Assembly (NCBI GenBank): GCA_963989385.1 | Contig: OZ022509.1 | Span: 76,778,667-76,842,666 of the forward strand | Source: Ctena decussata | Lineage: Eukaryota; Mollusca; Bivalvia; Lucinida; Lucinidae | Length of the DNA stretch: 64,000 bases | Reading direction: 5' to 3' | Part shown: positions 53,998 through 62,853 of the stretch, in pieces | Layout of the letters: each line of letters begins with the position of its first letter | Position numbering within the stretch: position 1 is the first letter of the stretch | Translations under genes and position numbers: made by a program | The notes under the pieces: model-generated | Told to the model about the DNA's origin: nothing | The model's database searches: none | The model's input: the letters and a program-made list of their open reading frames with translations, nothing else

Positions 53998-54237
53998 TGA
54001 GCCGCGACACGAGAAAACCAACAATGTGGTTGTGCGCCCAGCGCAGACTCAGATCAGCCTGGGCATCCGCCCAGTCTGATCAGAGTCTCCGCTGACCGCA
54101 TGGAGGTAGCCTAGACCCTTAGCTACCCTTTGAGCTCTTAACGAAGAGTCTGATCAAACTGGGCAGGTGCCCAGGTTGATCTGTGTCTGCGCTGGGCGTA
54201 CAACCACATTGTTGGTTTTGTCGTGTCGCAGCTCATA
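53998..54237. mobile_element. MITE, GAGCCGCGACAC family, intact
   Basis: 240 bp: left end GAGCCGCGACACGAGAAAAC, right end TTGGTTTTGTCGTGTCGCAGCTC; CAGCCTGGGCATCCGCCCAG mirrored by CTGGGCAGGTGCCCAGGTTG; central GGAGGTAGCCTAGACCCTTAGC. One of the best-preserved copies in the window. Confidence 0.85.
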
Positions 54238-54249
54238 TGTTATTATCGA

Positions 54250-54515
54250 ATTAAGGCTGGATGCGCATGCTGACCATTGCCTGTACAGTTAGCGTATGTG
54301 ATAATGCTACTTTTTATGGTACGGCTCAAATATATCCTACCGCTTCAGCGTGATGACAATTATTTTATGGCCCTGATATGTCTCGACATATTTCCTTTGA
54401 GGGGATTAGGATTAGCGAATAAACAAGATTCCTTGTGTTAGCGGTTTCAAGCAAAACTGTGCCTTACAGCCTATATTTTCTACGAATATAGACCTATGCA
54501 AGTGAATTGTCGCTG
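54250..54515. repeat. Dispersed repeat shared with 48,245-48,527
   Basis: See the 48.2-kb entry for the shared block order. It ends just before the retrotransposon ORF fragment begins. Confidence 0.6.
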
Positions 54516-54943
54516 ATACACTGTTTAGACTCTGCTCATACTGCACGGACAAAAAGGCTTCTATGAGTCAATTTTCGCACAAGGCATACGGTTTGCGTTT
54601 TTTTTTGCACACGGTGAGCCTATATAAAAGGATTTCCCCAGGTACATATAGACAATTATTTACAAGGTTAAGACTATGCGTAAATGGCTTAAACGCCAAA
54701 AACATTAGGCACAGCGAAGCAGACCCACTCTGCTCCCACTGCGGGGGCATAGAGGTCACTGACCACTATTTTCTACATTGCCCGACTCATACTGCGACAA
54801 GAAACAACTTAATAACTGCTCTCCAGAACACCCCATACACCGGGAGCTTGGCCACTAAAGCTTTGTTAACTGCCCCAGATCAGGAAATACTAAATGTCGT
54901 CTTCCAATATATTGAGGACACGGGCTACACAAAAATAATATAA
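54513..54943 (+). pseudogene. Non-LTR retrotransposon ORF2, C-terminal fragment with CCHC zinc knuckle
   Basis: The frame is open from about 54,513 and ends at TAA 54,941-54,943; the first Met is at 54,563. The peptide contains LFTRLRLCVNGLNAKNIRHS, then CSHCGG....DHYFLHC, a CX2CX7HX4C knuckle of the kind found after the reverse-transcriptase domain in Jockey/CR1/R1/I-type LINE ORF2 proteins. The catalytic RT core (with its YxDD motif), endonuclease and ORF1 are all absent, so this is a 5'-truncated copy, as expected from incomplete target-primed reverse transcription. The clade cannot be fixed from this piece. The stretch after the stop is non-coding (possible 3' UTR). Confidence 0.7.
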
Positions 54944-55639
54944 AATAAAAACCTTTGGAAACAAAATCTAGGGATTAAAGGTTAACAGGAAACAAAGAAG
55001 TAAATAAGAGAAACAGAGATTCAGTTTACCAGCGAAATAGTGTGGGCATTCGCACAAAAACGATCCTTGCAGGCCAAGCCTCTATTTAACTTGTTCTTAT
55101 CATTATTATTATCATTATCGTCATCGTTATCATAATTTTTTATACTGTATACTATAACCACCCACCCCTATATGCGTTACCTCCCGCCACTTTCCGTCAT
55201 CTCTGCCGAAACATACCGAAAATTTGACTCAAAAACATGCGAAATTCGCTCAAAACGGGGCGCGGCTTGAGAAAAACGGCCCATAGCCAGCTAAACATAT
55301 ATTCAACCACGGGAAAAATATCACAAAACCTCTTTTTGACACCCAAACATACCAACTCACGAGAAAAATCTAGAAAAAAACGAAAAAAAAAATTTTCACC
55401 ATTTTTCATTACCCCGGCCAATACCCCGGGAGCTTATTTGGACCAAAATACATAACACAAAAACAGCGATATTTGAAATAGGGCGGATAGGACGGAAGGA
55501 GGGTGTGAAGGGACGTTAAACTAAATAAGATAAACCTCTATACGATCTACCTACTTGCCCGAAATACCCCACCCACCCATACTTAGTTTTTTTGTTTGTT
55601 TTTTAGCCCACGCGCTCCCCACCCAACTCAGCCCCGAGG

Positions 55640-55747
55640 GGCGGGGAACAGGAAACCGCCCACACTGGCCGACACTGTCTGGTTGGAATGCCATGGCATT
55701 AGCACTTCTGGGCGTCGACAGTAGCTGACGGCAACTGATAACCCGCC
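55640..55747 (+). ncRNA. Structured unit 1 of 4
   Basis: Outer stem GGCGGG (55,640-55,645) / CCCGCC (55,742-55,747). Middle stem CCGAC..C (55,669-55,675) / G.GTCG (55,712-55,717). Apical stem AATGCC / GGCATT around 55,686-55,700. Shared loop words CTGTCTGGTTG and TTAGCACTTCTG. Its stem sequences differ from those of the other units but remain complementary. It is the longest unit, with extra DNA between outer and middle stems. Confidence 0.6.
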
Positions 55748-55889
55748 GCCCAAGCGGCTCCTTCTCGCCCCCATTTTTTTATCTTCCTTTCTCACTTTTC
55801 TTCTCTCTCTCATTTCCCTCCCCTCTCTCTGATTTACATATCCGTTATTATCATAATTACTTATTAATACTAAATATACGTAGGGAAAT

Positions 55890-55976
55890 GGGCCTGCTAG
55901 CGGAGGACGGAACTGTCTGGTTGCAACGAAATGGTCGTTAGCACTTCTGTGGGTGCCGAGCCGAAACTACAGGCCC
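55890..55976 (+). ncRNA. Structured unit 2 of 4
   Basis: Outer stem GGGCCTG (55,890-55,896) / CAGGCCC (55,970-55,976), seven perfect pairs. Middle stem CGGAAC / GTGCCG with one A.G mismatch. Apical stem AACGA / TCGTT with bulged A and TGC/GCA extension. Loop words CTGTCTGGTTG and TTAGCACTTCTGTGGG. Confidence 0.65.
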
Positions 55977-56047
55977 AAGAAGCGATAACCAACACAGAGT
56001 TGTACCACCATTAGCTAACGCAGATTCATAAGACAATGATGTAGACA

Positions 56048-56140
56048 GGGACCTGCTGGTGGAGGGCGGCACTGTCTGGTTGCAACGAACTGGTCGTTAG
56101 CACTTCTGTGGGTGCCGCACCGAAGCTACGGGCGGGTCCT
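56048..56140 (+). ncRNA. Structured unit 3 of 4
   Basis: Outer stem GGACC (56,049-56,053) / GGTCC (56,135-56,139) plus a G.T wobble. Middle stem GCGGCAC (56,066-56,072) / GTGCCGC (56,112-56,118), seven perfect pairs. Apical stem AACGA / TCGTT. Loop words as in unit 2. Confidence 0.65.
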
Positions 56141-56187
56141 ACCAATCGAAGTAAAATAAATGGTTTAAACAGGAAGAATAAGACAAT

Positions 56188-56273
56188 GACCCAGCGAGCG
56201 AAAAGGGGCAGTATCTGGTTGCAGCGCACTGGGCGTTAGCACTTCAATGGGTGTCCCCCGGAGCCGCTGGGTC
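56188..56273 (+). ncRNA. Structured unit 4 of 4
   Basis: Outer stem GACCCAGC (56,188-56,195) / GCTGGGTC (56,266-56,273), eight perfect pairs. Middle stem GGGGCA / TGTCCCC with one G.T wobble. Apical stem AGCGC / GCGTT. Shared words ATCTGGTTG and GTTAGCACTTC. It differs most in the stems yet keeps the same fold. Confidence 0.65.
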
Positions 56274-56333
56274 TTTAAGCTACGATAAAAAAACTCTCTT
56301 AATGTACACATATTCTGGTAAACACCAAAGATA

Positions 56334-56385
56334 CTCAGGGGGATAGGTGCGCGTCAGGACTATGACGCGCGCATGACCCCCTGAG
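56334..56385 (+). ncRNA. 52-nt GC-rich hairpin
   Basis: CTCAGGGGG (56,334-56,342) pairs with CCCCCTGAG (56,377-56,385). Inside it GCGCGTCA (56,349-56,356) pairs with TGACGCGC (56,363-56,370), leaving a 6-nt loop GGACTA. It follows the four units by 60 nt; an additional GTCAGGAC / GTCCTGAC pair (about 56,353 and 56,415) is a possible alternative fold. Confidence 0.6.
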
Positions 56386-56762
56386 GGCCACTGAGGTTAC
56401 AAGCCCTGTACGCGTCCTGACACTCAACATCCACGAGCCGGTCTGAAACAAGTAAGGATTCGTACGGCAACATAAACAATACGTAACAACATCCAAAATC
56501 CTAAACTGCTTGGACATAACTTTTCGATTTTCGGTTTTGGCAAGACTTTAGGAAAAACAGCCACACGAATAGTAGAAAAGTGATTATTAAGAAAGGAATT
56601 AGCACGTGAACAAAAACACAACCCTCCTTATAACAACGGGGAGGGATACTAAATACATTAATCAAGGGAAATAAGGGCGCCCGCAGGGCCAACCGCGCCC
56701 TCAAAGCAAAGCACAAACACAAACATGTAGGTAGAAGTAGGAATAGGATAATAAAAAAAATG

Positions 56763-56815
56763 ACATACGCATATGCGTATGTGCACAAGTGCGGATACGC
56801 ATATGCGTGTGAGAA
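56763..56815. repeat. CATATGCG palindromes
   Basis: ACATACGCATATGCGTATGT at 56,763-56,782 is a perfect 20-bp palindrome. A near copy, ATACGCATATGCGTGTG, follows at about 56,795-56,811. Confidence 0.8.
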
Positions 56816-57597
56816 AAAACTCCAAATACGGAGAAAAAAATAAATAAAAAAAATAAAATAAAATATATACGGGTATGTCCATGTGCGTGTGTGTGTGTAT
56901 GTATATATAGACACATACATGCATATATGTGTATATACCAAAAAAAATAGGTAGACGCATAGGTAGGACAAGCATGGCATGTACACGGACAATCGAACAA
57001 CGAAGATGACGAAACGACAAATCAACTACTACCGACAACCGACAAAGAAAAAACTCTCTTATACCAAGTTATTAATGGTCCTGATCTTTTTAATATCGAC
57101 GATAAACAATGCTAAAGTATCACTTCTTTACTTCTACAACACAACCGCTGCAACCAATGACAACCTCACCACCACCGACGCCGACAAACACAACAGATCG
57201 ACATCGACAACTCAAACAACGCATCAACCGACGACACCAAAAGATAACAACAACGACAAGACTCAACAACTACAACGACAACGCTTCCACAAAGACCCGA
57301 CCGACGATGGAACCCACGTACTGAAGACCCGACGAACGGTCTCGGATACCCCAGGGTGGATATGATGCTCTCGTGGCTGCTAGCCCTGGTGGACCATCCG
57401 TGACGACTAATTGAAAAAAAAAACATATAGACAATTGATGTAAACATGCAGAATGAAACAAAAAGTAGCTTTAACAATGTGCTCGGGTGTTTGCAGAAGC
57501 GTTTTGGCTCGTTTCTCAAGCAAGGATTCGCTCAAATTAGATGGCAACGGCTACATTTAAAAAAAAAACGCTAAAGTGAACTAGAAAAACTCGTCGC

Positions 57598-57878
57598 CGG
57601 GCCGCGTAGCGCAGTCGGTAGGACACCTGACTCATAAGTCAGAGGCCCTGGGTTCGAAACCCGGTCTGGCCACATACTTTCGTTTCTTCTTCCGCTGCTT
57701 CAAGAAGGGCAGTTGGCAGTTACTGGCGAAAGTATCTGCACTTAGAACTGGTTAACCGCTTAGAAGGTCTAAGCCTGCCCAGGAATAGTGTGGTTAGGTT
57801 AATTGACCATCCCGACATGACCTTAGCTGTTTACGGTGGACATTAAACATCAAATCAACCAACCAACCAACCAACCAA
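57598..57878 (+). mobile_element. SINE family A, full length, (AACC)n tail
   Basis: Head at 57,599-57,672: GGCCGCGTAGCGCAGTCGGT (box A), anticodon stem-loop CTGACTCATAAGTCAG with CAT, box B GGTTCGAAACCCG. The body has GGCAGTTGGCAGTTACTGG, GGTTAACCGCTTAGAAGGTC and AGTGTGGTTAGGTTAATTG, and the tail is CAACCAACCAACC. The acceptor stem of the head does not close, so this is a SINE promoter, not a tRNA gene. Best reference copy in the window. Confidence 0.85.
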
Positions 57879-57932
57879 AAACTCATCAACTTACAATTCT
57901 GGCAAATTGATTATCGTAAATATTCAAGTTCT

Positions 57933-57993
57933 CCCCGTCTCCATATGACCTCGTTGTTGGTGGGACGTTAAACCTGAGTTCACTCACTCACTC
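57933..57993 (+). mobile_element. SINE family D, 5'-truncated
   Basis: CCCGTCTCCATATGACCTCG ... GGGACGTTAAACCTGAGTTC followed by ACTCACTCACTCA, the 3' end of family D only. Confidence 0.7.
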
Positions 57994-58099
57994 AATTCAA
58001 GTTCTTGTAATGATAATTTATCACTAGCTTAGCGCGGCCTCAGACTTTATCGAAGGAAGCATATTCAATCTGAATGCATGCACCTCCATGAGAGATCCC

Positions 58100-58430
58100 T
58101 CTTACATTGAATTTGCCCCTTCCGCCATTTTTACAAAGGGGAACAACTTCTGTGACTCCTTCAAGATTTCACTGGAATCCTTTATTAAAAGGGCCTGCTC
58201 TTAAACGATAGCATTTGCTCCTGGAGTAGATACCTAGAGGAGCAAATTCTTTTAACAGCTGCTCTTAAACGAAGTATTTGCTCCTGGAGGAGCGAATTCT
58301 TTCCTTTAAGAGTTTACCTTCATTGAGAATGGCGGCAGAGAGGTGATATCTCTTAAAAGTGTACCCAATTCACCTTACGCAAGATATAAGTATGTTGAAG
58401 CCTGTGACTCCAGGCCTCCTTCAAGCTGCG
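58100..58430. repeat. Repeat with duplicated CTCCTGGAG blocks, related to 47.3-47.45 kb
   Basis: GCTCTTAAACGA.AG.ATTTGCTCCTGGAG occurs twice (about 58,197 and 58,261), with CTTTAAGAGTT and GCCATTTTTACAA words. The stretch at 47,300-47,440 (CTCTAGGAGGAAATCC, CTTTAAGAGTTGATCC, CTTGTAAAAATGG) is a distant relative. Confidence 0.45.
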
Positions 58431-58593
58431 CCCCTGATTATAATTACTATTATTATTATTTTTTTTTTTTCCATTACAAAAAATCTGTCTTATGAAAAAG
58501 CTGTTATGTTTCCGTTGGATGCTTCAAGCAACTGATACGACTGAGGAAAAGGAATTCTATAACCTTTCGACGGTTTCAAGAAAATCGCTGCAA

Positions 58594-58620
58594 AGGGGGG
58601 GGGGGGGGAGGGGGCGGGGT
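58594..58620 (+). repeat. G-run tract
   Basis: A run of 14 or so G followed by AGGGGGCGGGG. It could form a G-quadruplex; a slippage-prone site. Confidence 0.8.
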
Positions 58621-58794
58621 GAAATATTTGACTCTAAATTTTGACTTGCTTACAAAATCAGAAAAATAGAAAGTATAATCGATAGGAGACATATTTAGCT
58701 TCACAATATTTCAGATTTATTTTTCTCATGACGTACGAGGTCACGGCGCAGGGATGACCCTACCAAGTAAAGTGCGCATGGACTTGTTCCTTTT

Positions 58795-59530
58795 TATGCC
58801 CCGGGACGAGTCAGGGGGAATTAGGAGTTGCTCCTGACCGTCTGTCCGTTCCGTCTGTCTGTCCGTCCGTTTGGCACACTCTACGATATACATAGAGTTT
58901 GTGTAATCAACTACTCTCACAGTTTGTAAAGGATCTTTTTCAAACTTTGCGTATATATATGTATTATGGACAAACTGAAGATGTAAATGTGGGTTTTAAC
59001 AGAGCTGGAATAAATTTTGACAGAAGTAAGGCCTTTTAAATTAGTCATTTAAGGCAATTTTTGCATTGTGGGGTATAGAGTTTGTGTATTCAACTCCTTC
59101 CACAGCTTTCAGTGGATCTGTGGATCTTTTACAAACTTTGCATTCATATTGTGGACATGTTGAAGATGTGCATGTGGGGTTTTGATGGAGCTAGAGTAAA
59201 ATTTGACACTTTTATGGCTTTTCGAACTTAGTCATTTTAGGCGATATTTTGCATTTTATGGTATAGAGTTTGTGTAATCAACTCCTTTCACAGTTTTCAA
59301 TGGATCTTTTTTAAACTTTGCTTACATATAATGCTGATATATTGAAGATGTGCATGTGGGTTTTTGCTGGAGCTAGAAATAATTTTGACAGAAAATGGCC
59401 GTCTCAACTTAGTCATTTTATTCACTTTTTTGCATTGTAAGGTATGGCGTTTGTGCAGGTAAGAAGTTTTTCCAGAGGTAATATTTTGTTCAAAATTAAG
59501 CATTTTAACATTGCCCCCTTATGACAGTCA
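58795..59530 (-). mobile_element. Pearl-like element, three units of about 185 bp with (GTCC)n
   Basis: Starts TTTTTATGCCCCGGGACGAG, then GTCTGTCTGTCCGTCCG, then units sharing GGTATAGAGTTTGTGTAATC, ATCTTTT.CAAACTTTGC and TTGAAGATGTGCATGTGGG at about 58,895, 59,083 and 59,261. The microsatellite is at the left, so the element is in the opposite orientation to those at 12.7 and 16.2 kb. Confidence 0.7.
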
Positions 59531-59765
59531 GGCTAGAGGTAAAGTGCGTTGAAACAATATTTGTTGATAATGGGCAATTCAGTGATGTGCACTGCCCTAT
59601 GACAGGCGCTACACGGGGACATCATTCGTGTCTTACAGACACATTTTTTCTCTTTTTTTTTATTTTGCTACAGATCTTTCCCTCTTTTTTTCTCTTTTTC
59701 TCTTCTTATAAGATCAGTAAGATCAGTAGGCGGTAACAAAAAGTTATGGTAAAATTAATATCTTA

Positions 59766-60136
59766 AAAAATCCTTCAAGAGCAGAGAATACATACAGAAA
59801 AAGGAACATGGGCCAGACTACGTAGTTTCGGCTAATAAAGCCTCGCCAGTGACCCTGACAATATCTGGTACGAAACCAGAAGAAAAGCATACTGTAGTTT
59901 CTTAATTTTAATTGGGCAGTCGATTCAAAGACTGATTAGTGTTAAAAGGATCCAAATAATATAAAAGATGATGATCTAGAATAATGGTCTAAATCGATCT
60001 CAAATTTTAGATTTCTCTGAATTTATCCTCTGATCTCAAACGATGTAAATGAAATATAATCAGCACTATGGATGATGTACGGGGAGACGTTTTACGGCCT
60101 CCACACGGCACAACACCAGCTGCAGTGAGGTAAAAT
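59766..60136 (-). repeat. Dispersed repeat, inverted copy of 10,068-10,424
   Basis: TCCTTCAAGAGCAGAGAAT ... ACTACGTAGTTTCGGCTAATAAAGCCTCG ... CACTATGGATGATGTACGGG ... CTGCAGTGAGGTAAAAT is the reverse complement of the 10-kb copy with scattered substitutions and small indels. Confidence 0.75.
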
Positions 60137-60152
60137 TAAAGGAAAGGTCTAG

Positions 60153-60335
60153 TGCCAGTCGACTGGCAATAGCCATTTAACGTTAAAATCGCTATTGCCA
60201 GTCGACTGGCAATAGCCATTTCACGTCAAAATGGCTATTACCAGTCGACTGGCAATAGTGATTTTAACGTAAAATGGCTATTGCCAGTCGACTGGTAATA
60301 GCGATTTTTGTCGTGAAATCGCTATTGCCAGTTTT
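60153..60335. repeat. Array of GCCAGTCGACTGGC palindromes, left block
   Basis: GCCAGTCGACTGGCAATAGC recurs four to five times, alternating with TTTAACGTTAAAAT-type palindromes (GATTTTAACGTAAAATGGC). Each half pairs with its neighbour, so the block can form several alternative hairpins. Confidence 0.8.
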
Positions 60336-60535
60336 TTGGGTTTTTTTTTTTTAGTTTTTCTTCCCATTTCTTAAGAATAAATTTGAAGCTGAAGAAGTTG
60401 CATCCCATTTGAAGTTTAAAGCTGCTTAGTGAGTGTTCCTTACTTCAAAAATATTTTACTTCTGCGAAATAACCAATTTATTCATTTTATTTCATTTTTG
60501 CTTAGTAAGGAATTGTGGCAATATGCTTATTAAGG

Positions 60536-60719
60536 AGCTCCGGTAGCTCAGTATGTTAAGCACAGGCCTGCTACGGTAGCGGTCTGGGTTAAATCCCGAT
60601 AGAGGGGAAATTCTTTCAAACGCCAAAGAGGTTCCTTAGAAGACAGCTTTTTATTAGCACCTGTTTTCGGATCGTTATGACTCAAATATTGCTGAAGGAG
60701 GCGTAAAACTGCAAGTGAT
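60536..60719 (+). mobile_element. SINE family C, first of three in tandem
   Basis: AGCTCCGGTAGCTCAGTATG (box A), GGGTTAAATCCCG (box B), AAAGAGGTTCCTTAGAAGAC, then CGTAAAACTGCAAGTGATAC. More diverged than the next two. Confidence 0.65.
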
Positions 60720-60725
60720 ACATTA

Positions 60726-60881
60726 GTCTGAGTCTCGGTAACTCAGTGGATTAAGCGCTATCATGCTGAACTAGCGGTCACTGGTTCGATTCCCGATGGA
60801 GATGGAAATATTTTTTCAACCGTAAACAGGTTCCATTGCGTACAATATTTCACTATCACCCTCCCATCTTCCTTATATGAC
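60726..60881 (+). mobile_element. SINE family C, second of three
   Basis: GAGTCTCGGTAACTCAGTGG (box A), CTGGTTCGATTCCCG (box B), GTAAACAGGTTCCATTGCGT and TTTCACTATCACCCTCCCATC; no 3' tail. Confidence 0.75.
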
Positions 60882-60882
60882 T

Positions 60883-61052
60883 GAGCCCCGGTAACTCAGT
60901 GGGCTAAGCGCTAGCCTGCTGATCTAGCAGACCCGGGGTCGAGCCCTGCTTGAGATATAAACGGGGTTCCACTGTACACAGCCTTTCATTATCACCCTCC
61001 CATCGTCTTTTGAAAAAGACGTAAAGTCGCAAGTCATCCATCCATCCTTCTA
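60883..61052 (+). mobile_element. SINE family C, third of three, with (CCAT)n tail
   Basis: GAGCCCCGGTAACTCAGTGG, GGGTCGAGCCCTG, ATAAACGGGGTTCCACTGTA, CAGCCTTTCATTATCACCCT, ending GTCGCAAGTCATCCATCCATCC. Best-preserved copy with its tail. Confidence 0.8.
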
Positions 61053-61146
61053 TGACTGAAACACTGTTGAAATAGATAACTGTTAAAGTGATTGGGAGGC
61101 ATAACATACCGAAATTAGAACGAGCCTCCATGCCAAGTGGTTAAAT

Positions 61147-61333
61147 GGGTTGAGTGAGTGAGTGAGTGAGTGAGTGAGTGAACTCGGGTTTAACGTCTCA
61201 CCAACAACGAGGTCATACGGAGACGGGACCTCGGTTTAAAGTCTCATCCGAAAGACCGGAGAAGCGGGAGATCGAACTTGCGACCCCTGGATTGGTAGTC
61301 TGGAGTGTTATCCACTACGCTACAGCCGCTCTT
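61147..61333 (-). mobile_element. SINE family D, full length
   Basis: Minus strand: AGCGGCTGTAGCGTAGTGGA (box A), CGCAAGTTCGATCTCCCG (box B), CTCCGGTCTTTCGGATGAGA, GACCTCGTTGTTGGTGAGAC, and a (TCAC)n tail seen on the plus strand as GAGTGAGTGAGTGAGTGAG. Confidence 0.8.
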
Positions 61334-61349
61334 AAAATAAATGGGTTGA

Positions 61350-61825
61350 TGATCAGATCATTATTACCGCTATGGGTTCGAGCCTTTCTCGAAGAACAGA
61401 TCTGCTCAGGGAACTTCTTTGCATAAAATAGGCCTGAGATATTTTTGAAAGGCTCGTAAAACCCAACAGCAGCCTCAATCACTTTTGAATTTGCTCCCAT
61501 GTGTAAAGATGAACAAAAACAGCAACATCATCATATTCAAATAAGATTTATTTTATTCAATTCTAATTTCAATTTTAATGAATAATGCAATAAAAAAACT
61601 TCCTTTCCAGTATACTCGTAGATTTCAGATTTCAACACAGTAGGAGCGAGTTAAGTAATTAGACTTAAGAAAAGTCTAAACCTATATTCGGCAGTGCAGA
61701 CGGTTGGTGAGCCATATGCATGCTGCTGCATTAATGAGGGTGCAACAATAGATACAAAGTAGAAACATTCACAAGCATTGCTTGCTAATAAGTAGCGTTT
61801 ACCCTTTTTGGACCAAAACTTAAAC
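61350..61825. other. Spacer
   Basis: No gene or repeat boundary recognised. Confidence 0.4.
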
Positions 61826-61828
61826 TAA

Positions 61829-61948
61829 CTGGCAATAGCGATTTTACATTAAAATCGCTGCTGCCAGTCGACTGGCAATAGCGATTATACGTTGAAATCG
61901 CTATAATTACCAGTCAGCTGGCAATAGCCATTTTACGTTAAAATGCGA
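61829..61948. repeat. GCCAGTCGACTGGC palindrome array, right block
   Basis: GACTGGCAATAGCG, ATTTTACATTAAAATCGC and CCAGTCAGCTGGCAATAGCC match the block at 60,153-60,335. The two blocks bracket the SINE cluster and may be two ends of one element. Confidence 0.7.
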
Positions 61949-61949
61949 C

Positions 61950-62001
61950 GTCACATTGACGTTTGCACGATGTCATTTGACGTCATGCGCCTGCTGGGAT
62001 A
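61950..62001. mobile_element. Right half of the CCCAGCAGGCACAT MITE
   Basis: GCGACGTCACATTGACGTTT ... GACGTCATGCGCCTGCTGGG is the right end of the MITE complete at 52,908-53,015. The left end is missing. Confidence 0.6.
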
Positions 62002-62180
62002 ATGCTTAGCCAAAAATGTGTTTCTAATTGATAAATCTCAGTAACGATTCACGTTGACACAGTTGCCTGATGGATTTACCACAGATGTCTTCGGCCCGAT
62101 TTCATGAGAACGGAATTACTTAGTAATTCTTTTATGTAACCTAGCCGATTTCAAGTTAAAATTTAAAAGGTTGGATGATT

Positions 62181-62419
62181 TGAGCCGCGACACGAGAAAA
62201 CCAACAAAGTGGCATGTGCGCCCAGTGACGACTCCGATCAGCCTTGGCATCCGCCCAGTCTCACAAGGGTCTTCGCTGTCCGCATGGAGCTAGCTTAGAC
62301 CCGTAGCTACCCTGTAAGCGCATAGCGAAGACTCTGATCAGACTGGGCGGATGCCCAGGCTGATCTGAGTCTGTGCTGAGCGCACATACCACTTTGTTTG
62401 TTTTCTCGTGTCGCAGCTC
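62181..62419. mobile_element. MITE, GAGCCGCGACAC family, intact
   Basis: Left GAGCCGCGACACGAGAAAAC, right TTGTTTTCTCGTGTCGCAGCTC; CTTGGCATCCGCCCAGTC mirrored by GACTGGGCGGATGCCCAG. Confidence 0.85.
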
Positions 62420-62853
62420 ATTTGATCAGTTTTATTGCATTACCACTTCGTATATTCGAATGCAATTAGATCCGCTTCTCGCTAGTAACGACGCGATCCG
62501 AGCCAGATTGTTTTTATGGGGAATCTTTGATAACCGAGAGGTCAGTTCGATGATCCGACCGCCCCCTAGCTATGCAGGATGGCTCCGAATTTGAATGGAT
62601 GCACTTTATAAAGTGAAAGCAACTATTTTGCATTTTTTGCACTTCCCTGTGGGGTCAACTCTTTAAGGAAAGAACCTGCTCCACTATGCTGTTGTTATTT
62701 TTGTTCTCTGTTCCCTTAACGACGTGCTCCAGTGGGGCTCAACGAAACGAATCTATATATAGTTGCACTTGCACCGAAGGCTGTCCTCAGTTGTTGTTGT
62801 CTTATCGTCTGTCATCTTTCCAGTTAGTCAGTCTTGCCCAACCAACAATTTTC

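Larger units (their letters stand above)
54944..57420 (+). other. 2.4-kb non-coding tract ending in an A run, possible LINE 3' region
   Basis: Follows the ORF2 fragment without a visible boundary. In order: an (ATT/ATC)n patch near 55,096-55,130, a C/A-rich segment, the four structured units (55,640-56,273), a long hairpin (56,334-56,385), a microsatellite-like GTGTGTATGTATATA segment (56,885-56,940), a CAA/CGA-rich segment (57,040-57,300), then GACTAATTG and an A10 run at about 57,412-57,422. The ORFs over 60 codons in it are biased (Tyr/Phe-rich on the minus strand 56501-57038, Thr/Asn-rich on the plus strand 56979-57365). One element or several cannot be decided by eye. Confidence 0.4.

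Noticed and set aside
55640..56273. The four units as hammerhead, HDV-like or tRNA-like RNAs
   Set aside because: No CTGATGA/GAAA core, no HDV double-pseudoknot order and no cloverleaf; the fold is a stacked hairpin with an internal loop.
56501..57038. Overlapping 99-174-codon minus-strand frames rich in Tyr, Phe, Cys and His
   Set aside because: Three overlapping frames of a low-complexity GT/TA-rich stretch; no motif, and they overlap the non-coding tract.
56979..57365. 128-codon plus frame rich in Thr and Asn
   Set aside because: Driven by a CAA/CGA/ACA-rich tract; composition-biased with no domain, and open frames also exist in the other phases.
57599..57672. Functional tRNA-Met gene
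   Set aside because: Box A, box B and a CAT anticodon loop are present, but the acceptor stem does not pair and the sequence continues into the SINE family A body seen at three other loci.
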